A stretch of 64,000 nt of DNA from Pseudohaliea rubra DSM 19751 (GTDB taxonomy: Bacteria; Pseudomonadota; Gammaproteobacteria; Pseudomonadales; Halieaceae): positions 1-64,000 of the forward strand of contig NZ_KN234751.1 in the NCBI RefSeq assembly GCF_000764025.1. The letters are read 5' to 3'. Below the pieces are notes generated by a model. That model saw only the letters and a list, made by a program, of their open reading frames with translations, had not been told where the DNA came from and searched no databases. Each line of letters starts with the position of its first letter. Position 1 is the stretch's first letter. Made by a program: the position numbers and the translations under genes. Shown one piece after another: positions 38,787 to 45,141 of this stretch.

Positions 38787-39358
38787 CCGGAGTAGGTGAC
38801 CACGAGATAGCCCCGCAGCGGCTCCGCACTGCTGTTGACGATGCTGTGGTCCACATCGGCGCGGTAGTGGGCGGTGTCGCCGGCCAGTAGCGGACAGCGG
38901 TCGCTGCCGGCACGCACCTCGGCGCTGCCGCCGGCCACTGTGAACAGCTCCCGGGTCCCTTCGTAGTGGGCGCCGCTGGCCAGGCGTGCGCCTGGCTGCA
39001 GGATGATTTCATAGAATTCCACAGCCTTTTCCTGGTGCAGCGGGGACAGCGTGCGGATGCTGCACTCCTCGTCGCCTCGAAAGCGCATGCCGGGGTCATC
39101 ACCGCGGATGCGCTCGATAACGGCGCTGGCGTTCGGGTCATCGACGAGTTCACCGATGGTGATACCGAAGGCCTGGGCAATGCGGTAGGTCACTGCGAGC
39201 GTCGGGTTGGCCCGGCCCCGCTCGATCTGGCTGAGCATGGAGCGGCTTACGCCGGACGCGGCAGCGAGCTGCTCGAGGGTGAAGCGGTGCTTCTGGCGCA
39301 GGGTTGTCACGCGTTCGCAGAGCAGCTTGCTGGCGGGGTCGCCGGGGACGCTGGGCAT
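38783..39358 (-). CDS. XRE-family regulator with C-terminal cupin domain
   Basis: This is a 191-residue regulator. The helix-turn-helix spans about 15-70 (TLEQLAAASGVSRSMLSQIE) and a cupin sensor fills about 95-190 (GARLASGAHYEGTRELF, then CPLLAGDTAHYRADVDHSI). XRE-cupin proteins such as PuuR-like regulators bind small metabolites in the cupin barrel. It converges on ctaA with a 4-bp overlap and diverges from the small gene at 39469. No target is obvious. Confidence 0.9.
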   Translation of the reverse strand: MPSVPGDPASKLLCERVTTLRQKHRFTLEQLAAASGVSRSMLSQIERGRANPTLAVTYRIAQAFGITIGELVDDPNASAVIERIRGDDPGMRFRGDEECSIRTLSPLHQEKAVEFYEIILQPGARLASGAHYEGTRELFTVAGGSAEVRAGSDRCPLLAGDTAHYRADVDHSIVNSSAEPLRGYLVVTYSG

Positions 39359-39468
39359 GGCGGGGGCTTCCTCCCGAGGCCGGAGTCAGCCGCAGAGTCT
39401 ACCATCCGCCGGCCCTTGCCCGGACCGCCCCGCCAGTGCATCATTGCCCGGTCCGCGAGGGGATACCC

Positions 39469-39798
39469 ATGCCATTCGTCAAGCGTAATGCCGAGGGCAC
39501 AATCGTCGCCGCCAGTCAGCGGGAGGAGGGGGATTGCGCCGAAGAGATCAGCGAGACCGAACTGCTGGCGTCAGGTTTTCTCGACCGTCTTGCCGGGGTC
39601 GAGGGCCGCGAGGGTCGGCACCTGGCCGGCACGGATCTCGAGCTGGTTCGGGTCATCGAGGACGTTGTCGACCTCCTGGTGGAGAAGGGCGTCATCCTGT
39701 TCACGGAGCTGCCCGAGTCGGCGCAGAAGAAAGTCCTGGCAAGGCAGCAGCTGCGCAGCCGCATCGGCGGCAGCCTGAATCTCCTCGGCGACGACTGA
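39469..39798 (+). CDS. Small conserved protein (tryptophan-synthase-beta-like, as named in databases)
   Basis: This is a 109-residue soluble protein. It opens MPFVKRNAEGTIVAASQ, has a helical, acidic middle (LELVRVIEDVVDLLVEKGVI) and ends SLNLLGDD. Gammaproteobacterial relatives carry the misleading name 'tryptophan synthase subunit beta like'; it has no PLP fold. The ATG at 39469 follows a purine-rich GCGAGGGG. Its function is unknown. It converges on lapD with a 12-bp gap. Confidence 0.8.
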   Translation: MPFVKRNAEGTIVAASQREEGDCAEEISETELLASGFLDRLAGVEGREGRHLAGTDLELVRVIEDVVDLLVEKGVILFTELPESAQKKVLARQQLRSRIGGSLNLLGDD

Positions 39799-39810
39799 AC
39801 GGCCGCTGCG

Positions 39811-41718
39811 TCAGTCAGCCGTCAGTCTCACACCGGGCCCCCCGACTGCATCCACCCCGAGGGCTTCCAGCGCCCGCCACTGAGCTCGGTTCTCTACGCC
39901 TTCTGCGATCACCGTGACGCCCACGGCGTGCACCAGGGTGCTCAGCGTGCGCAGCAGGTTCTGATTGGTATCGTCGCTGTCGATATCACGGACGAAGACC
40001 GCATCGAGCTTCACATAATCGATTCCCACGTCGTGGAGCTGGCCGAGGTCCGCCAGGCGCCGGCCGACCCGGTCCATGCCGGTCTGCATCCCGTGCCGGT
40101 GCGCGACGGCGCAGAGCCGCCGGAAACTCGGCATATGGTGGTAGGCGGCGTTCTCTGCGACTTCGATGGCGAGCTGCCCGGCCGTGTTAGCGGCGGCGGC
40201 CCGGCGGTCCAGCCACCCCGGGAAATCGTCGTCGGCGAGGGCGGCACTGGAAAGATTCACCGCCAGGCGCTCGCCGTTCTCGGCGGCGAGACGCAAGGCC
40301 AGATCGACGACCCGCCGGTCCAGCTCCCCGGCGAGCTGCAGCCGGTTGATCCAGGGCAGGAACTGCGCCGCAGGGCGGAGCTCGGCGCCCTCGCGCAGAC
40401 GGACCAGAGCCTCTCGATGCAGTACGGCGCCTCCGTGCTCGAGCACCGGGAAGGTGACGAGGGCGAAGCCCTCGCCGGCGAAGGCCGCTGCAAGGGTGGT
40501 GCGCCATCGCTCCAGCTGCTCCCGCACGGGCGTAGTCGTGCCGCGCTGGGCCAGGACGATTTCGCCGCTGCCCCCGCGCTCCGCGCCCTGCAACGCTGCG
40601 TCGACGGCGGTGAGCAGGTCGCCAGGGCGGTCGCCGGGCTGGTACTCGCCACAGGATACGGGGATCTCGGGGAGCTGAACGTCGTGGGTGGTGAAGGCTG
40701 CGGTGAGCACATCCTGCAGCTGCGCACCTACCGCCTGCGGGTCTTCAGCGCCGGGCGCCAGCAGGGCGATATCGGAGCCGTTCAAGCGTCCGCAGGACCA
40801 GTCCCGGTCCCGGCAGAGCGTGTTCAGGTTGCGCCCGGCACTGGCCAGCACCGCATCGAGCACCTGGCGCCCGTAGGCCTGGTTGTAGCGGGTGAGCTCG
40901 GTCAGCCGGCCGATGCAGAAGCTGCCGGTGGCGCCGGCGTCGTCACTGGCCAGGGTGCCTGCGAGCTGGGTATTGAAGGCGCTCCGGTCCAGGATTCCTG
41001 TAACGGGGTCCGCAGTGGTCGCGCGCTGCAGCTGCTCAAGGCGTTCGCCCTCGCTTGCCAGCATGGCGCGGACACGGGCGGAGAGTCGGTTCATGGCGGC
41101 CACTAGCTCGCGGAACTCCCGCGTATGCGGCTCCTTCAGGGTGACAAAACGGCGCTCGCCGATCGCGCTCGCCTGGCCGACCACTCCCGCGAGCGGTGCA
41201 AGCAGTCGTCGCAGAAGCAGGGAGCCAACGGCGCCGGTAGCCAGGGCGGTCAGGAAGAAGGCCAGGGCCTGGTTCCAGGTTGTCTGCCAAAGCTCATCAT
41301 AGGCAAAGCGTGCATGGCTGCGCACCTCGAGCGTACCCGCCTGACTCCAGCCGCGCTGGACCGTGGCAACGCCCGGGGGGGCCGCGATGGGCAGCAGCTT
41401 CGTGAACCACGCCGGCGCGCCGGCGCCGTCGCTACCGTCCCGCCGCTCGAGGATCACCGCTCCGTCCGGCCCCGTCAGTCGGATGAGCTCATAAAAGCCC
41501 GTGTCGAACTGCGCCGCGAGGGTCAGCTCCATGAGTACCGGGTCCGCGTCCTGCTGGGTCAGAGAAATCGCCAGTGCGGTCGCGTTGTCGGAGTTCTTGA
41601 TGGCGAGCTGCTGTTCCAGATAGCGCTTCGCAGACACACTGCTCAGCGCCACGCTGACACAGAATACCAGCGTGAGCAGGAAAACAATCGCCAGCCAAAG
41701 CTGTTTGTAGAGGGACAT
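39811..41718 (-). CDS. lapD: LapD-like c-di-GMP receptor (degenerate GGDEF-EAL)
   Basis: This is a 635-residue inner-membrane receptor. A first helix (8-28) and a second (150-168) bracket a periplasmic LapD/MoxY sensor, which has a Trp (RGWSQAG, W124) like the one LapD uses to hold LapG. HAMP (about 170-225), GGDEF and EAL domains follow. The GGDEF site reads RLNGSD (311-316). The EAL domain keeps EAL (436-438) and VKLD, but the DDFG catalytic motif is MDRVG and the terminal QGY region is lost. It should therefore bind but not make or cleave c-di-GMP. It lies 23 bp after lapG in the same operon. Confidence 0.92.
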   Translation of the reverse strand: MSLYKQLWLAIVFLLTLVFCVSVALSSVSAKRYLEQQLAIKNSDNATALAISLTQQDADPVLMELTLAAQFDTGFYELIRLTGPDGAVILERRDGSDGAGAPAWFTKLLPIAAPPGVATVQRGWSQAGTLEVRSHARFAYDELWQTTWNQALAFFLTALATGAVGSLLLRRLLAPLAGVVGQASAIGERRFVTLKEPHTREFRELVAAMNRLSARVRAMLASEGERLEQLQRATTADPVTGILDRSAFNTQLAGTLASDDAGATGSFCIGRLTELTRYNQAYGRQVLDAVLASAGRNLNTLCRDRDWSCGRLNGSDIALLAPGAEDPQAVGAQLQDVLTAAFTTHDVQLPEIPVSCGEYQPGDRPGDLLTAVDAALQGAERGGSGEIVLAQRGTTTPVREQLERWRTTLAAAFAGEGFALVTFPVLEHGGAVLHREALVRLREGAELRPAAQFLPWINRLQLAGELDRRVVDLALRLAAENGERLAVNLSSAALADDDFPGWLDRRAAAANTAGQLAIEVAENAAYHHMPSFRRLCAVAHRHGMQTGMDRVGRRLADLGQLHDVGIDYVKLDAVFVRDIDSDDTNQNLLRTLSTLVHAVGVTVIAEGVENRAQWRALEALGVDAVGGPGVRLTAD

Positions 41719-41741
41719 GGATGAACTCCCAGTCTGCCCGG

Positions 41742-42413
41742 TCAGTGTAAACCCTCCTCCTGCATCCGTCGCAGGAGATCCCGCCAGCGGGACAGGCGTG
41801 CCGTGGGGTTACGGCTCGCCGGGGCGGCCTTGTCGCCGACCCAGATCCCGGCGGTATTGAAGCCGAAAACCGGGGTCAGGTCTGTGCGCCGGGAAGCGGG
41901 CAGCACATAGGCGGCGAGGTTGTCGAGAATCAGTGGATCCGCGCCGGGGCGCGGGTAGTAGGCGAGGACCATGTGGGCCTGGGGGCTGCCGCCGCCCACA
42001 GGTCTGGCGCGGACGTAGGTAATGCGCAGGGCTTCCACAGGAACGCCAAGCTCAAGCAGGCTCACGTACTTGGCGATACTGAAGTCTTCGCAATCCGCAG
42101 CGCCGCGGGAGAAAGCTTCCATGGGGGTTGCCCAGTAGTCTTCCTGGCCCCAGATTGTCTGGTCGTCGCGCCAGGTGAGCTGCACGTTGAAGAAGCGATT
42201 GACCCCGTCGAGCTGGTCCGCTACCGGCTTGCCCGCCAGAGCCTCGAGAGCATCCTGCCATTGAGCGACGCGCGCGGCGGTATCGCTGCCGTAGCGCTCC
42301 CGGGCTGTGGCGAGGAGCTGCTCGCGATTTGCAAATCGCGATTCTGCGAGCAGGGCGGCCAGCAGCAGGAGCAGCGCCGCGACACCCCTTCCTGACCAGG
42401 AGCGGCGGATCAC
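41742..42413 (-). CDS. lapG: LapG-like periplasmic cysteine protease
   Basis: This is a 223-residue bacterial transglutaminase-like cysteine protease. An N-terminal hydrophobic segment (about 10-23) exports it. The catalytic triad is C108 (GAADCEDFSIAKY), H147 (QAHMVLAYY) and D164 (LILDNL), as in Pseudomonas LapG (C-H-D). It would cleave the N-terminal retention module of a type I-secreted adhesin when LapD releases it at low c-di-GMP. It starts with GTG at 42413. No adhesin gene with a TAAG-type LapG site is in this window. Confidence 0.93.
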   Translation of the reverse strand: MIRRSWSGRGVAALLLLLAALLAESRFANREQLLATARERYGSDTAARVAQWQDALEALAGKPVADQLDGVNRFFNVQLTWRDDQTIWGQEDYWATPMEAFSRGAADCEDFSIAKYVSLLELGVPVEALRITYVRARPVGGGSPQAHMVLAYYPRPGADPLILDNLAAYVLPASRRTDLTPVFGFNTAGIWVGDKAAPASRNPTARLSRWRDLLRRMQEEGLH

Positions 42414-42919
42414 GGGCCCATGCCGGCACTGAGTGGCGTTGCTAGCATGGGTAGACTAAGCTCCGTCGCACAGGAGGATATTTCACACTGTTGATGTTCC
42501 TTGTTAATAGCTGGACTGTCTCGGGAATGGAGCGCAGGGGTCGCAAAAGTGTGACTCAGTGCAAAGAAGCAAAAAAAAGTGCTTGCTGCAAGTGGCGCTG
42601 AGCGCTTTACTGCTTACTTGTCGTGGCGATATGCATCGCCAACTGCAAAGATTAGGTTCGAGTGTGCCTTGCAGCGTGCAGGCAAACAGGTGAGATAAAC
42701 AGGCGCTGGTAACGAGGTAATTGTGCGGGTGTGCGTTGCAGGGTGCACTCGGCGATCAGAGCGGTTTTGAAAAGGCGTTTTGAGAACAACGCGAAATATA
42801 ACACGGAAAAGGGGTGCTCGGGGGACAGGTCGTCATGGCCAGTGGACCTGCGTGTTCGCCCTCGTTCAGCTTAGCAACCGGACGCCGGTCGTGCGCGACA
42901 GCGTTCTAAGGATACAGCC
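42414..42919. promoter_or_regulatory. 506-bp divergent promoter region between lapG and the TolC-OmpA gene
   Basis: No convincing coding frame is present. The stretch is richer in A+T than its flanks and holds several structures. There are two 19-bp direct repeats (42662-42680 and 42729-42747, 17 of 19 identical) and a GGCGAT/ATCGCC hairpin at 42625-42640. An A-run lies near 42570. The long leader and repeats suggest regulated expression of the secretion channel. I could not match a known riboswitch. Confidence 0.55.
42662..42747. repeat. Pair of 19-bp direct repeats upstream of the TolC-OmpA gene
   Basis: GTGTGCCTTGCAGCGTGCA (42662-42680) and GTGTGCGTTGCAGGGTGCA (42729-42747) differ at two positions and have a start-to-start distance of 67 bp. 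Such spaced direct repeats fit a regulator-binding site pair. Which regulator is unknown. Confidence 0.6.
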
Positions 42920-44803
42920 ATGAGCCAGTTACAGCATCACGCGAAACGACTCCTCTGCGCCGCAATCGGTATTGCCCTTGCCGGGCAGGCGGTGGCCCAG
43001 GACGTTCCCACGGATTTCCGTTCGGCCGTAAATCAGGCCGTGAACAGCAACCCCCGGGTCACCGCGGAATACTACAACTTCGAAGCGTCCCGGGAGTCCG
43101 AGCGGGCGGCCCGCGGTGGCTATCTGCCGAGTGTCGATCTGTCCTCGGAGATCGGTCGTGAACAGCGCGACACCCCGCTCGTGGATCTCGGCAGTTACAC
43201 GCGTGACGCGACCCGCTTCACGGTGACACAGATGCTCTTCGACGGCTTCGAGACACGGAATACGGTCGCAACCCGTAATTTCGAAAAGCTATCCCAGTAC
43301 TACAACCTGCGCAGCATTTCCGAGGCAGTGGGCCTCGAGGCGGCCCAGGCCTACCTCGACACGCTGCGCTTCCAGCAGCTGGTGACCTTCGCCGAGGACA
43401 ATTATGTCTATCACCGGCAGATCTACAATCGCATCCAGGAGCGGGCGAGCGGCGGTGTCAGCCAGGGCGTGGACCTGCAGCAGGCCGAGGCGCGTATCGC
43501 GCTCGCCGAGTCCAACCTGGTCACAGAGCTTCAGAACCTGCACGACGTCCGGGCGCGCTACCAGCGCGTGATCGGCGACCTGCCCGCTGAGGGCCTGTCC
43601 ATGCCGACCCTGCCCGACGCGCTGATCCCGGCGCTTCGCGGCGCGGCGCTCGATGTGGCCTACAGCCGCAGTCCTGTGATCAACGCGGCGATCGAGAACC
43701 TGCGCGCCAGCCAGGAGTTCCTCAATGCGCGCAATGCGCCGTTCATGCCCCGCATCGACCTGCGTTACCGCAACGAGGTGGAGCACGACACCGACGGCTT
43801 CGACGGCACCTATGATGAGGAGGCCATCGAGCTGGTAATGAACTACAACCTGTTCCGCGGCGGCTCCGACAGTGCCCGCAAGCGCGAAGCCTACGCGCTT
43901 TATAATGCGGCCATGGAAGAGCGCAAGCAGGCCTGCATCAACGTCCGCCAGGAAACGATGATCGCCTTCAACGACATCCAGGCCCTCACCGAGCAGGTCC
44001 AGCTCCTGGAGCGCAACCTTGCCTCCCAGGATCAGACGCGCCGCGCCTACCAGGACCAGTTCGACATTGGTCAGCGGACGCTCCTCGATCTCCTCGACAG
44101 CCAGAACGAGTTCTTCGACACCCAGCGGGCCTACATCACGGCGCAGACCAATCTTATTGCCGCCCGCGCCGAGACGCTGGCCAATATGGGCCTGCTGCTG
44201 GCTGCCCTCGAGCTCGACGGGCTGAATGCCGAGCAGATCGAGGCGCTCAAACTCGACTTCAGCCGTGACCCGGATGACGAGAATGCCCAGCCGCTCTGTC
44301 CGCCGGAGCCGCCGCCGGGCATCGACATCGACCGAGCGTCGCTGTTCGACCGCCTCGACAAGCGCGCGGCCAACGGTGGCGGTGCTACCGAGGAGTCCAA
44401 AGCTGCGCTTGCCGCCATGGCGTCCGGCAGCTCCACTTTCGTGCCTGCCGGCAGCAACATGTACGAGGCCGAGGTGGACGTGACTTTTGCCATCGACTCC
44501 GCCGAGATCACCTCTGAGTTCGACGAGGAGATCCGGCGCGCCGGCGCTTTCCTGCGCGAACACCCGGACGTAGAAGCCATCATCGAGGGCCATACCTGCA
44601 ACATGGGTGAAGAGTCCTACAACGAGTGGCTCTCCCAGCAGCGGGCCGACGCGGTACGCAGTAAGCTCGTGGAGGACTACGGCGTCGATCCGGCGCAGGT
44701 GGTGGCCGTGGGTCGCGGTGAGGGTGCCCCCAAGGCGGACAACAGCACTGCCGAGGGCCGGGAGCGCAACCGCCGCGTGGAGATCGTCCTCAGCGCCAAC
44801 TGA
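42920..44803 (+). CDS. Outer-membrane channel of the TolC/LapE family fused to an OmpA C-terminal domain
   Basis: This 627-residue protein has a signal peptide (1-27, cleaved near AVAQ), a TolC/OEP domain (about 30-430) and a Pro/acidic linker (about 455-510). An OmpA-like peptidoglycan-binding domain (about 515-627) follows. The TolC part resembles type I secretion partners such as LapE/AggA (AQAYLDTLRFQQLV, RTLLDLLDSQNEFF). The OmpA part keeps YNEWLSQQRADAVR with its Arg, but where OmpA/Pal have GHTD it reads GHTC. Fusing the channel to a wall anchor would tie the exporter to peptidoglycan. It diverges from lapG, and the Lap ABC and adaptor genes are absent here, so the pairing with LapDG is by position. 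Confidence 0.92.
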   Translation: MSQLQHHAKRLLCAAIGIALAGQAVAQDVPTDFRSAVNQAVNSNPRVTAEYYNFEASRESERAARGGYLPSVDLSSEIGREQRDTPLVDLGSYTRDATRFTVTQMLFDGFETRNTVATRNFEKLSQYYNLRSISEAVGLEAAQAYLDTLRFQQLVTFAEDNYVYHRQIYNRIQERASGGVSQGVDLQQAEARIALAESNLVTELQNLHDVRARYQRVIGDLPAEGLSMPTLPDALIPALRGAALDVAYSRSPVINAAIENLRASQEFLNARNAPFMPRIDLRYRNEVEHDTDGFDGTYDEEAIELVMNYNLFRGGSDSARKREAYALYNAAMEERKQACINVRQETMIAFNDIQALTEQVQLLERNLASQDQTRRAYQDQFDIGQRTLLDLLDSQNEFFDTQRAYITAQTNLIAARAETLANMGLLLAALELDGLNAEQIEALKLDFSRDPDDENAQPLCPPEPPPGIDIDRASLFDRLDKRAANGGGATEESKAALAAMASGSSTFVPAGSNMYEAEVDVTFAIDSAEITSEFDEEIRRAGAFLREHPDVEAIIEGHTCNMGEESYNEWLSQQRADAVRSKLVEDYGVDPAQVVAVGRGEGAPKADNSTAEGRERNRRVEIVLSAN

Positions 44804-44880
44804 GCGACGCTGCGGGGCCGGCTGGGTATTTTCCTCTCCGGCAAGACCCGGTAGTGAGAGCAGGGCAGTGTGAATTGTCG

Positions 44881-44953
44881 GGGTGAGGACGGGATAGTTC
44901 TCTCAGTCGCTCCCCGTTACGCGTTTGGTGAGAGAACTATCCCGCCCTCACCC
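44881..44953. repeat. Long hairpin A: 25-bp inverted repeat with 23-nt loop
   Basis: Arms 44881-44905 and 44929-44953 match at 24 of 25 positions; the outer parts read GGGTGAGGACGGG and CCCGCCCTCACCC. The inner arms and loop (44904-44930) are repeated in inverted orientation inside the next hairpin (45024-45050, 24 of 27). It lies 77 bp after the TolC-OmpA stop. Confidence 0.85.
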
Positions 44954-44988
44954 CTTGCGCCTCGCGTTCTTCCGGCATGGTCGAGTTT

Positions 44989-45077
44989 CCCGGGCGGTAG
45001 GAGCGGCTGCGGTCGCATGCCCCCACCAAGCGTGTATCGGGGAGCGACTGGGGCCATGCGACCGCAGCCGCCCCGGG
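44989..45077. repeat. Long hairpin B (REP-like), loop complementary to hairpin A
   Basis: A perfect 17-bp inverted repeat, GCGGCTGCGGTCGCATG (45003-45019) with its complement at 45055-45071, is extended inward by CCCC/GGGG and outward by CCCGGGCGG/CCGCCCCGGG. The 5' side includes GTAGGAGCGGCTGC, which recalls the GTAG-headed REP elements of Pseudomonas and Stenotrophomonas. The loop region 45024-45050 is the reverse complement of 44904-44930 with three mismatches. Two hairpins with unrelated stems therefore share one loop sequence in opposite orientation. Confidence 0.8.
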
Positions 45078-45091
45078 ATCAGATGAACCAG

Positions 45092-45124
45092 AAAAAAGCC
45101 CGCTATGATGAAGCGGGCTTTTTT
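45092..45124. terminator. Strong bidirectional intrinsic terminator
   Basis: A perfect 13-bp inverted repeat, AAAAAAGCCCGCT (45092-45104) and AGCGGGCTTTTTT (45112-45124), encloses a 7-nt loop. The GC stem has an A-run on one side and a T-run on the other, so it works on both strands. It serves the TolC-OmpA gene on the plus strand and the convergent TonB receptor on the minus strand. Confidence 0.93.
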
Positions 45125-45141
45125 CCTTCCATCTTCCGCTG

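Noticed and set aside
42414-42919. c-di-GMP (GEMM) riboswitch before the TolC-OmpA gene
   Set aside because: Considered because of lapD, but I could not find the conserved GEMM core or its paired elements. A covariance-model search would decide.
44881-45124. CRISPR array or integron attC site
   Set aside because: There is no series of equal repeats with unique spacers, no cas or integrase gene nearby, and the hairpins do not show the R/L box layout of attC.
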